Assembly: GCA_019155205.2 (NCBI GenBank)
Contig: JAHNZQ020000308.1
Coordinates: 2,165,038-2,229,037 of the forward strand
Length of the DNA stretch: 64,000 bases
Direction of reading: 5' to 3'
DNA from: Gracilaria vermiculophylla
Lineage: Eukaryota; Rhodophyta; Florideophyceae; Gracilariales; Gracilariaceae
The number at the start of each line of letters is the position of its first letter. The first letter of the stretch is position 1. Shown here in pieces: positions 18,584 to 28,164 of this stretch. Made by a program: the position numbers and the translations under genes. The notes under the pieces are model-generated. The model ran no database searches and was not told the DNA's origin. It worked only from the letters and a program-made list of their open reading frames with translations.

Positions 18584-19120
18584 GAGTCGGGAAACCTGCA
18601 TCACTTTGGGTCTGCTCATGTGGTTACATAACTTTTGCACGTCCAAGTTCGTTTCATTAAACTTAATCTTCACGATTGAGGGTAAAAACCGTGTGTATTC
18701 ACAAACAAGCTCTTTATTCTTGATCGTTGATATATATCATGGTATGTACAGTAGAAATTTGTTGCATTGCCGTATTCGCTGGGACTCTGTCGCCTCCGTG
18801 TTCTCTTTGAGAACACGTCCTAAGATGGGAAGGATCAATGTGAGAATCGCCATTACAAAGCAGCATGTCAGGGTTTAACAAAGGAGATTGCACTACGGGC
18901 TTACAACAGTCAGTTATATCCTGATTCCTTTTCGGCGAAGGGATGTAGTACGATTACAGACAACGAAATAATACTAATCCCTGTGCCATGCTGAGCATGT
19001 GTCGGTGTCAAAGGGCTCCACAAAGTAGTGCATCTGAGCCGAAGTAGAAGGGCAGAGTGAAGCAAAGGACATATCAATGGCTCTTGTAATATCCAAACAC
19101 GACGTGGTTTAGTCGCTTGA
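18584..19120. other. Convergent intergenic region
   Basis: 537 bp, AT-rich, between the fusion gene and the PP2C-like gene. Nothing gene-like is visible. Confidence 0.5.
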
Positions 19121-20797
19121 TCATCGTCTTCTTCCAAAAGTTCTCCCAAGTTCCCTCCAAAAGCCAAAGCGGCTACTGTGAATGGTGCCATCCTCTCGAT
19201 ATCTTACCTTTGATGGTCCTGCACTGTTGAAATCCGCAAATCGCGGAGCATCATCGAACGGCTGCCCTGTGCCATGAGCAGGCCCTTCGAAAGCATGCGA
19301 GGAATCTCTGCCCATAGTCGCCCCACTGGCCGTTAGCTCCGAGATCCTTGACGTCATAACCGTCTTTGCTCGAGGAGACATGGTATTCTCTCGGTCTCTT
19401 TCCCCTCGTTGTTCTATTGCGATTGGGGGAGGCCTCGTCACTTCGCGATGCCTTCTTGGTACAGATTCAATGATCACTTGTCCGTTTCCAGCTCCGCCTG
19501 TTCCAAGAACTGTTTGACCTCTGTTCACTGCGCCACGTGATCGATGTCGAGATGTTCCTTCTTTCGCAGGCAACCCATCGGATTCATCTTGTCTACGACG
19601 ATAGGAAAGACGACTATTTCCCGACCCTGTCGACCTGTTGAGGGAGAGAAAAGGAGCTGAAGCAAACTGGTCTTGCTTCTTTGGCACGATGCCAATGGTG
19701 TCCATAGGGCTTCTTAAGGCCTGACCCGAAGGTGACGTAATTGGTGAGGATTCCGGCATTGCCGTTTGAATAGCTGCACGATTTTGTTCCTGGGCTTGAG
19801 CCGCGAGGACGAACGCGGGAACTTGTGTCCCATTCTTTGCGGATAGCAATTCTTGTTCAGCATTTGAACTATGCCTTTTGAGAGAACTTGGCCGCGACCC
19901 ACGCCTGCCACTGACGGGGGCAACTGGTTTATCATGAACTCCTCGGGTTGAGGTGGGAAATACAAGAAGCATCACCGTAATATACTGCTTGGCACCTGCA
20001 GACGCAGCAGCTTGGACAACTCTTTTTGATGCCATTCTCGGGGTGTCTCCGCGTCGCAAAGAGTCTCTAATTGTCTGTACGACTACTTTGTTGGATAAGT
20101 TCTCCCACACTTCAGCTGTGGCCATAACGAGGAATTCGTCTCTGGATGATAGCTTCCGCTGGTAGATGTCTGGCACAGAAATTATGATATCCTCCGTCAT
20201 TCTTCTGTTTGGGAAAGTAATATGCTTTCGGTCTTTTAATTCAAGATCACCAATGGACCTCGTGATAGGGATTAAGTTGTTAATTTTCCCTTCTTGAAAA
20301 AAGCCCCCAGCATTGATTACTCTTGAAACCTCTTCTGCATTTGATCCGTCATGCTCTTGTGTGATGGCTTGAGCTCCGTCTTTTGTCGCCAGAACCGCAC
20401 GCGAGTTTCCTATGTTAGCAATGAAGAGATCTTGACCACTTATCATGGTGAACAGCAGAGTTGTTCCATAATATGCCCGATCGAGAGCTGACTTTGCCAA
20501 AACAAATGCTTCCAACGCTTGGCAAGCATTTCGAATGGCTGATTCTGGATCCCGCTTCAGTACAGAGTCTGTTAATAGTGTGGGAACGAAATTGCGAGCG
20601 CACAGTTCGGCTGCCGTCACTCCTCCGTGTCCGGCAAAAATACCGTAAGTTGCGACTTGAACAGGAGCACGATGAACCTCAGAAACTGTGCGAGTCTCAT
20701 CTGGAATTCTTCTGCTCTTCGAGGCTGAGAATATCCCACACTCCACCGGATCATCGTACAACAAATGGCGACGGTGTTTGGATCTCTCGCGGCTCAT
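19121..20797 (-). CDS. PP2C-fold protein lacking metal ligands (probable pseudophosphatase)
   Basis: ATG 20797 gives 558 residues. The PP2C fold covers residues 1-285: TYGIFAGHGGVTAAEL, GTTLLFTMISGQDLFIANIG, RSIGDLELK and ITVMLLVFP align with the standard motifs. However, the Asp of the GxFDGHGG motif is Ala55, the Asp of GDSR is Asn131, the Asp of SDG is Ala228 (TAE) and the Asp of DNIT is Gln271 (QYIT). These residues hold the two Mn/Mg ions in active enzymes, so catalysis is unlikely. The reading frame is otherwise intact and long, arguing for a retained binding role as in TAB1. The C-terminal 270 residues are Ser/Arg-rich and disordered, with a basic end (GRTFGRRR). Confidence 0.85.
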   Translation of the reverse strand: MSRERSKHRRHLLYDDPVECGIFSASKSRRIPDETRTVSEVHRAPVQVATYGIFAGHGGVTAAELCARNFVPTLLTDSVLKRDPESAIRNACQALEAFVLAKSALDRAYYGTTLLFTMISGQDLFIANIGNSRAVLATKDGAQAITQEHDGSNAEEVSRVINAGGFFQEGKINNLIPITRSIGDLELKDRKHITFPNRRMTEDIIISVPDIYQRKLSSRDEFLVMATAEVWENLSNKVVVQTIRDSLRRGDTPRMASKRVVQAAASAGAKQYITVMLLVFPTSTRGVHDKPVAPVSGRRGSRPSSLKRHSSNAEQELLSAKNGTQVPAFVLAAQAQEQNRAAIQTAMPESSPITSPSGQALRSPMDTIGIVPKKQDQFASAPFLSLNRSTGSGNSRLSYRRRQDESDGLPAKEGTSRHRSRGAVNRGQTVLGTGGAGNGQVIIESVPRRHREVTRPPPIAIEQRGERDRENTMSPRAKTVMTSRISELTASGATMGRDSSHAFEGPAHGTGQPFDDAPRFADFNSAGPSKVRYREDGTIHSSRFGFWRELGRTFGRRR

Positions 20798-22937
20798 TTG
20801 TCCGCGTGGATGCACTGCTCCTCACCCTTCGGCAAATGAAAACTCTGAATCCAATGAATTTAAATTGCAAGGGTACTTTTTCAACCTACGGAACCGTATT
20901 TCACACAGTGGGGATGGCACAGATTTGCCGCGTCGTTGAATGACTGAAGTATATTCCTTCCTGGTAGGGATTGGCTGCCTTGTTTAACATGCAATGGAGG
21001 CTCGAGTATTGTAGTACTCACCTAGAACGAGAACCTGTGCTCTCGAATGTAAACAGAAGGCGTTGCTGAGGAATCGGGGCCGGAGCAAGCGAAAGACGAC
21101 GAGAGCAATACCCATGAACTCAAGAAAAGGAAGCTTTGGGCCGATCGCCTCCTGAGTTCGTTACGTCGCACCTCCTCTTAAGATATTGACATCGCGTGCG
21201 CGGACTCAGCCAAGCTCGTACACTGGGCCCAACCACATGATTTTGTAACCGGGGCAGCTTTTTGAGAAGCCCAGGGCAGCCGCATAGCTTCAGCAGAACG
21301 GCTCAGACATCCCTCCACATGGTTATGCTGTGCCACTACAATCATTGTCCAGTCTTCTGGCCCGTGCCGCGGCATTTGTATACTCGCCTGGAGTTGAGCA
21401 CTCATACACTGAAACGGCCAAAGGGCTGCCGGGAGCTGCTGATCGAAAACAATATTTAGTATGCCGAGAAAGAGCTTTTTGGGAGATAAAAACAGTCAAA
21501 GACTGTGCACTTCGAAGCTCAAGCATGTATTGCGAAATACTATAACTGGCAGACCCATCAACAACTCTGACCTCCTTCCTGGCACCACCTTGCCCGAAAG
21601 GTAATGCCTAATAATTTCCCTCAACTTCTCTTGAAGCCAGGACAACTGAACACGTTTAGTCCTTTGCGTTTAATGGGCCAGATACTTGCTCCATCTCAGC
21701 TACAGATAGTGATATATTGGTACATAATGCAAAATAAAACATGAAAAGGGCTGCAATTATCCTCGAACCTCTTTGGTACTGTCTATCTCTAAGCTTTTTC
21801 CTCAGCTTGAAACCATAAGCAAGGGCGGTACTGTCGCAGCGCTGCATCCGATGTCGGTTTTCAGGCAGAATTATAAACGTTGTTGATGATTTCATAGAAA
21901 TGCTGTATTCGACTGTCTTGTACTACAAATGTTTGTCTATATTTTAAGTTTTTGTCGTTAGAAAAGAATTTTTGAAGTGTTCTGTGTTCCCTGTTTTACA
22001 TCTTGAGAACAATAGCAATCATGGAAAGGTAGTTTTTCAATTTCGTATTCGTGGAAAAAGGCATCTCTAGAAAGCAACTGGGAGAACGGCTAGAATGCAT
22101 AGAAACTAACCATAGATGCTCAGTTGAGTTCTTGTTCTGCTCAGAAAATTATGAATAGGATCTTCTCCGTTGCAGATAAAGTTCTAAACCGGATGTCTTT
22201 AATTAAATTCTAGTGTATCACAGGAAGTTTTCCACTCTATCACGTTCCGCTCCAATGCTGTTTGTGTCTGATGAGCGCCCACGTTGAGCTGCTGACGTTA
22301 TAGAGCAACAAAACTTACACTGGAAATATGTAGATATTGTGAGAAAGAATTGTGACAGTGCGGCTGCTGAGCTGACTATTTAAACAGGAGTATTAAAGAA
22401 AGTCGCCTGACATACGCTGACGCAGCTCATTCCCCCAATGCCAGAAAAGGGTTACGTTGTTCTAGGAAGAGGTATTACCATGACATGGCATCAGCTCGGT
22501 TGTGACTTTGAAGCTAAAGAATAGGAATGCGCCATTGTCAAATGGGGCTTCAGTGGCTCCTCGTACGCTGCGGGAGGCGGTCGTCATCAGAGACGGTGAG
22601 CACAAGCAGACGATCACGCTGGCCAAATTGTACAATACTCGTACACATAATCTAAAAATCTGATTATCTTTCGCACGGTCCACTTTGCAGCGCTCAAAAC
22701 AGCGCGGCGAGGGATGGTACTCGAGCTGCGTGCGCCCGAAGCTATGTCGCGTTCGGAAGGGTGTCCCTCTGTAAATGGCAGCAGATCCCTCTTGCATCGA
22801 GATAACTTGCTGAAGAGGTCCAAGGCGTAGGATCACCAGATAATGTGTCAGCGCTAGGGGAAGGGGCCCGTCGCCGTCACGTCTGAGAAGGCGGCTTTGG
22901 CAACTTGAGATTGGCTCAACGCCTAAACGAGGCGGGG
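20798..22937. other. 2.1-kb gene-poor region between PP2C-like and Nudix genes
   Basis: Largely AT-rich, with no frame I can defend. Short open stretches exist on + at 21053-21180 and on - from ATG 22797 to 22462 (111 codons), but neither shows a family motif. The part nearest 22938 is the likely Nudix promoter. A distant exon or a noncoding RNA could be hidden here. Confidence 0.4.
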
Positions 22938-23681
22938 ATGCGCTTTCTCACGTCGCTCCGGCTGGCCGCATCCTCATACTTCCGAAACACAATCACACCA
23001 AACATGTCAAACACGGGGCGCGAAACGGAGCCACCCATCGCCTCGCTGATACGGCGAGAGGCGCGCACGCATGCGTGCGTGCGCGGGGCAGTACATCCGC
23101 CCGGCACGCAAACCGTGGCGAGCACGCGGTGGCTCAAGCTGCAGACGCTGCGCTATCGCTTCGAGCACGACGAGGCGGGGCGCTTCGCGCGGCGGTGGGA
23201 CGCTGCAAACCGGACCACGCGCACGGGCGCTGGGGTGGATGCCGTGGTGGTGCTGGCGCGGCTCCGCCTGGCGGATGGCGTTTGGCGGGTGCTGCTGGTG
23301 AAGCAGTTTCGGCCGCCGCTGAACGCGGTGAGCGTGGAACTGCCTGCGGGGCTGGTGGACGAAGGCGAGAGCGTGGAGCAGGCAGCCGTGAGGGAACTGC
23401 GCGAAGAAACCGGGTTTCGGGGCCGCGTCTGGCGTGTGCACCCCGGCGCCGCTCTGTCGCCCGGGATAAGCGCCGAAAATGTGGCACTGGTTGAAGTGGA
23501 GATCGAGGGAGCCACTGGCGGGCAGGAGCTGGACGGCAGTGAGAACATTGAAGTGGTAAGCGTGCCTCTGAATCGGCTGGAGGAGGGGTTGGATCATATG
23601 GTGAAGACGGAGGGTGTTGTGGTGATGCACGCTGTGTCAACTCTTGCAGTAGGTGTTCGGTTGGGACTATCGCCTCGGTAG
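22938..23681 (+). CDS. Nudix hydrolase of the ADP-sugar pyrophosphatase (NUDT5-like) group
   Basis: The first ATG in frame is at 22938, giving 247 residues. The Nudix box is complete at residues 138-160 (G-x5-E-x7-REL-x-EETGF, read from GLVDEGESVEQAAVRELREE on). It follows VLLVKQFRPPLNAVSVELPAG, the typical lead-in of ADP-ribose pyrophosphatases. GAALSPGISAENVALVEVE after the box resembles the substrate loop of NUDT5-type enzymes. The N-terminus MRFLTSLRLAASSYFRN is amphipathic and free of acidic residues, suggesting mitochondrial import, unless the second Met (residue 23) is used. Expected reaction: cleavage of ADP-ribose or a similar ADP-sugar to AMP and a sugar phosphate. Confidence 0.88.
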   Translation: MRFLTSLRLAASSYFRNTITPNMSNTGRETEPPIASLIRREARTHACVRGAVHPPGTQTVASTRWLKLQTLRYRFEHDEAGRFARRWDAANRTTRTGAGVDAVVVLARLRLADGVWRVLLVKQFRPPLNAVSVELPAGLVDEGESVEQAAVRELREETGFRGRVWRVHPGAALSPGISAENVALVEVEIEGATGGQELDGSENIEVVSVPLNRLEEGLDHMVKTEGVVVMHAVSTLAVGVRLGLSPR

Positions 23682-24526
23682 CAGCATTCAAGCGTCACTT
23701 GTGCGGGTCGATATGGCAATAGGCAGAGACTTGTTGGCTGTTGCTCGCGTGCAGAGGGCTGCTGCGCCACGGGAAGGCGTTTGTGAAAGGGCATGGCGAA
23801 TGAGGGATTGGAAACGAAGCATGAGCAAGTGCGAAGTGGGGGCCAGGAATGCGGATGGCAGAAACGGAAACGACGCGAGTGGCACCGAGGGGGAAGGCAC
23901 GGTGCGGTGGCGCGCCGCCATCGGCGCAGGCCAATGCGCAGCTGCACTCGGTCCGTACGTACGTCGAATAGCTTGACGAGGCGCACGAGGGATGGAGCGC
24001 ACGCATGACACTCGGATAGCATGCGCTGTTCACGGCGGCACAGCCGTTGCCCGTACTTCACTGTGCGCGGCACGCGCTGGCGCAACGTCCGCAATGATCA
24101 GCAGCAAGCACATCGCATGACGTCATATGCCTCCTGTGCAACGCCTTTTTAAGTATCGAATACGTGGCGCGCCACCAAGCACGAACGACCACGTGCCACA
24201 TCATCCGCTGCTCCCGCCCGACCCATGCACCAATCCCCAACAACCTGTCACACATGCACAACAGTCAGCGCACGAAAACGCATACTTTGGCACCAAGCTC
24301 CAAATCATTGTCCCGATAAGGCCGCAAGTACACCCGCAAACGTTGCCACCCTGGGCGCCCGCCCTGCCAAACCCCAAGTCACTCAGCCTTCTCCTTCTCC
24401 AAAACGCAGTGAGTCCATCAAACCAGCGCCGAAAAAACAAAAATAAACTGCGCCCTGCTCCTCGTATCTTCTCTACAATTGTGCCAACTGTGCACCGTAA
24501 GCATCAGCCACGCCGCCCCCTCAACC
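23682..24526. other. Convergent intergenic region (Nudix and RING-H2 gene)
   Basis: 845 bp. An ATG-started + frame at 24127-24696 (189 codons) runs into the antisense of the RING gene's last exon and has no recognisable motif, so I do not call it. Confidence 0.4.
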
Positions 24527-26524
24527 TCAGCACTCATTGTTCTCCTCAGCGCTCGCCAGTTGTTGCTCACGCCTGCTACTGCCGAACGACAGGTCAAGCG
24601 CCGTATGCAACGATGTACTTTCGCTCCCCGTCTCCGCCGCCGAGTGAGCTGTCGACCGTGTCCGTGGCGTGCTGGAGGCCGTTCTGGTCGCCATAGGCCA
24701 GTTAACGCGATCTGGAAACACGATTCGCCCTCCAGTGTGCAAGTGATCGCCCGGCGCACCTGGCGATCGCTGTTGTTCTTGTTGTTCTCGTGATTGCAAA
24801 CCCTCTTGCCCTTCTTGCTCGCCTTCGCCGTCAGACGACCGGCAAAACACAAGTCGCCAACATGAGCGATTTGACGAGCACATTGCCTCTCGATGATTGT
24901 CTGAGAGATGATCCACGCGCACGCTGGCACGACATGTTGGGCATGTAGCTCTAGTTCCACACACCCACGGCTGTATCAATGAAAAGAAAAAAAAAAAAAC
25001 ATGGCCCGTCGTCAGCGAATCAAATCACGCACTCGCAAAGCACGCATGTGGAACCGACATGTTACATACATCCAGACATCGAGCGTGAAAGTGGTGCTCG
25101 CAGCGAAGAGCTCGCAGAGTATCTCCGCGCTGCATGTCGCTCAGACAAATCAGACATTCGCCCTCATCACTGTCTGTGAGGTACGCTGGATACATTCTCA
25201 ACAGTTCAGTTTCCGACAATCGATCCACCATCTTGTTCCTGCCAGAACGTCGGTCTAGCCAGAACACCAACAGCACAGCCAGTGCAGCAATGAAAATAAG
25301 TGACAGACAAACAGGCAGCATAGCCTCCGGCAAAAATCGTTGCGTCGTAGTGGGCGCCGGGGCCGGCGAACTAATTTGACGCGGCGCGGAAATAGCAAAC
25401 GCCACATAGGCGTTCGAGTGCTCAATAGATCGTGTAGCATTGGCAAACAGGGCAATCATGTAGCGAGATGCGCCTCGTTGCACCTTAAACGTGATATTAG
25501 CCTCATCAGGAAACGAACGGTTCGGTGAGCGATTAAATGGTTGGCGATCATCATCCCACCTGGGAAGATCATTGTCCTCCCCCTGCTGCGTGCTGGCAAT
25601 TTCACAACGCAGCGAATCGCCTCCTTCGTCTACAGCAGGCCTCAAGATGCGCACCGAGAAGTTGTACTCATAGCCCTCCTTCATAGAAAGCTCCGTGTAG
25701 TTAAGCGCAACATATGCGGTACGCAACGGCTGCACTGTGCCAATATAGCTCTCACGCAGCAAAGACGTCTCGACCTCAAAATCCTTCTCGTTGAAGCTCT
25801 TGTCGCGTTCACCCTTCGAAAAACGACTGAAAGGCTCGGTACACAGCGGGGCGGTAAACAAAGGCTTGCAAAAGCAGTGTGCATTGATGTTAAACGATTG
25901 TGAACAGCTGCCCTGAGAATTGCAGGGGTTGCCTTCAAAGTAGCCCGCACATGCCAGCTGTTCATTGAGCAAAGTAAGCGTTAGGGTGCCATTCGGAAAC
26001 CGAGGTAAATCAGTCTGCACGGCGATATTGTACACGCTAACGGCCTGGTTATCGCGCCAAGGGGACACAAAGCCACTTTTCAGCAGACGCGCATGGTATG
26101 CACCAAAGTCGGCGGTGATGAAGCTTTCTTGAAACTCAGGGCTGAGACCACCAGCGAGCCTATCGACGAGCTGTTCGTGGACGCTCTCAAGCGGTGGCAC
26201 CTCAGAGGCGTTGTGCAAAAGGGCGACGGGGCGCGGCATACTGTGACCCTGGCTTATGAGCGGCTGTTCGAAGTCGAGGTCGACAGCAAGCTTGTAATCG
26301 ATCAATGCCGTGCTGTTGTCGACGTTGAGCGTGAACGTGATGAATTTGGCGTTGCCGACCACATGCTTGATAACCGACTGGTTAGGCTTCAACATGACGG
26401 GTAATGTTTGTAGCAGTACGGGCCGTGGCGACGCCAGTAGAAGCAGCAGCAGCAGTAGTGGCAGTGGTGGCGGCGGCAGCGGCGGTGGCAGTGGTGGTGG
26501 CGGCGGCGGCGGCTGCGGCGCCAT
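24527..26524 (-). CDS. Single-span membrane protein with EGF-like ectodomain and RING-H2 finger, two exons
   Basis: Exon 1 is 26524-25070 and exon 2 24970-24527; the 99-bp intron (24971-25069) starts GTATGT and ends GATACAG after an oligo-T tract, between codons. The protein has 632 residues. A Pro/Leu-rich signal sequence (LPLLLLLLLLASPRPVLL) leads an ectodomain with many N-x-S/T sites and an EGF-like module (CNSQGSCSQ, CFCKPLFTAPLC). One membrane helix lies near residues 400-421. The RING-H2 finger begins ECLICLSDM and RCEHHFHARCLD in exon 1 and is completed only by exon 2 (CPTCRASV). I infer a membrane-bound E3 ubiquitin ligase. The Ser/Gln-rich C-terminus is disordered. Confidence 0.85.
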
Positions 26525-26670
26525 AGCGGGGAGGGGGCAACGGGCAGGGGACAAGGGGGGCGTACAAAGGACCTGGGGCACGGGGGAGGTTGGAGGGGAG
26601 TGTGGGACGGGCGCGCGGTGGGGGAGCGCGCGCGCGCACGCGGCGGGTCGCTTTTTTACGAAGTCGCGGG

Positions 26671-27924
26671 CTATGAAGTCTGCGGCGGCTGTGAAGACGG
26701 CGGTGTCTGCGGAGGCTGTTGTAGGCGGCGGCGGCTGGGGACGCGGATGAAGCCGACGCGCTGCCACTCCCAGGCGTCGGTGCGGGAGGCGGCCTCGGTG
26801 CGGCGGCGGCGCATGCGCACGACGACGAGCAGCGCACCCACGACGGCAACCACGACCACCGCTACGCACACGGCGGCAACGACGGCGCCCCACGCGAAGC
26901 CGCCGCGCTGCAGCGGGCAGTCCTCGCGCGCGTCGCGTCCGCACGCGCGCACCTGCAAGCTCACTGTCGCGCCGTCGCCGCCGCGCGCCCACAGCGACAC
27001 CACCCACTCCGCGCGCCGCACCTCCTCCTCCGTCTGGCACACAAGCTCCAGCAGCGTCGTCCCCCCCCCCTCCTGCCGCACCACGCTGCTCGTGGCCGCC
27101 CCCCGCCCCACTGATGGCAACTCGCCGCCCCGCTTGCCGCACGCCATCCCCACCTCCCCCCCCCCTCCGCCCACCATGTCCGACTCCGGCCCGCCCACAA
27201 GTCCCCCCATCAGCACGCGCGCGCGTGCGAACGCGCTGCCCGATCCCCGCCACGCGAACGCGTACACCTCACCGCCCGACAGCCGCACCACGGCGCTTTC
27301 CGGCAGTGCGCGCACTTCGCCGTCCCACCGCGGCCGCTGCGTGGGCTGTGGCGCCGCCCGCAACCACTCGTTACAAAAGTCGCCGTACACTCCCCGTGCG
27401 CAGTCACAGCGCGCGCCGTTATCGTCCATGCGGCAGCGCCCTCTTCCGTTGCACGTTCGCACACCGTTCGGCACGTATCCGGGACACGCCTGCGCCATAG
27501 AGCTTTCTCTGCGTACGAACAGCACAGCACTCTGCCCATTCTTCCCGCCTTCCACGCCCCTTGGTTTCAGTGAGATGGTGGCGTTGGCCTGCGCCCGCAC
27601 GCCCAGCACCACAAACAGCACCGACTGCGCACGCCGGAAAGCGCGCGAGTCGCGCCGCGTGCGGTTTCCGGACGAGATGGACAGCAACGCGCGCGCGCGG
27701 TTTGAGTGCGCACTCGGGAACGCCGGCATGTGCACTTCCACAAGCAGAGCGTGGTCGGTTGCGGACGGCGCCACCTCGAACAACAGCGTGCTGTTTGGCA
27801 CAAGAACTGGGAGCGCGCGGCGCAGAGTCTCTCCGTCGCCTAGCGCTAATGTTTGCGCCGCGCCTCGCGCCGTGTGCACGACCAGCAGCGTGCATAGCAC
27901 AAGCAGCAGGGTGGCGTGCGCCAT
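26671..27924 (-). CDS. Type I membrane protein with EGF-like module, sister of the RING-H2 neighbour
   Basis: ATG 27924 gives 417 residues; the open frame above it is basic filler. MAHATLLLVLCTLLVVHTAR is a clear signal peptide. The ectodomain has N-x-S/T sites and an EGF-like module (CPGYVPNGVRTCNGRGRC, then CDCARGVYGDFC). A single strongly hydrophobic helix (VVAAVCVAVVVVAVVGALLVVV) is followed by an RMRRRR stop-transfer signal and about 50 cytosolic residues. Order and spacing match the gene that starts 146 bp downstream on the same strand, but there is no RING finger. I infer an old tandem duplication with loss or gain of the RING. Ligand or partner is unknown. Confidence 0.75.
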   Translation of the reverse strand: MAHATLLLVLCTLLVVHTARGAAQTLALGDGETLRRALPVLVPNSTLLFEVAPSATDHALLVEVHMPAFPSAHSNRARALLSISSGNRTRRDSRAFRRAQSVLFVVLGVRAQANATISLKPRGVEGGKNGQSAVLFVRRESSMAQACPGYVPNGVRTCNGRGRCRMDDNGARCDCARGVYGDFCNEWLRAAPQPTQRPRWDGEVRALPESAVVRLSGGEVYAFAWRGSGSAFARARVLMGGLVGGPESDMVGGGGGEVGMACGKRGGELPSVGRGAATSSVVRQEGGGTTLLELVCQTEEEVRRAEWVVSLWARGGDGATVSLQVRACGRDAREDCPLQRGGFAWGAVVAAVCVAVVVVAVVGALLVVVRMRRRRTEAASRTDAWEWQRVGFIRVPSRRRLQQPPQTPPSSQPPQTS

Positions 27925-28164
27925 CGTCGTCGTGGCGCGCCTCGGCGCGCTCCGTCGCCACCGGCGGCGCCGTGTGTTCCGGCGACAATTGGCGCTTAAC
28001 AGCCCCATCACCGCGCATCATCGCGCATCATCGCGCATCATCTACACGCCCGCTCGCCCCCTTGTCTTCATCGCATCGAGTCGTTCGCACTGACGCCAAC
28101 TGCCGCACGACCTGCGCGCGCGCGCCCATTCGCTTGCACTCGCGCTTACAGTCGCCTACTCGCG

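Noticed and set aside
20461..20943. 160-codon + frame
   Set aside because: Antisense of the PP2C-like gene, no motif.
21053..21180. Coding-looking 42-codon stretch with ELKKRKLWADRLL
   Set aside because: Too short, no start, no supporting splice partner; chance frames of this size are common.
24127..24696. 189-codon + frame beginning with ATG
   Set aside because: Overlaps the RING gene exon 2 antisense and shows only Pro/His/Ser filler.
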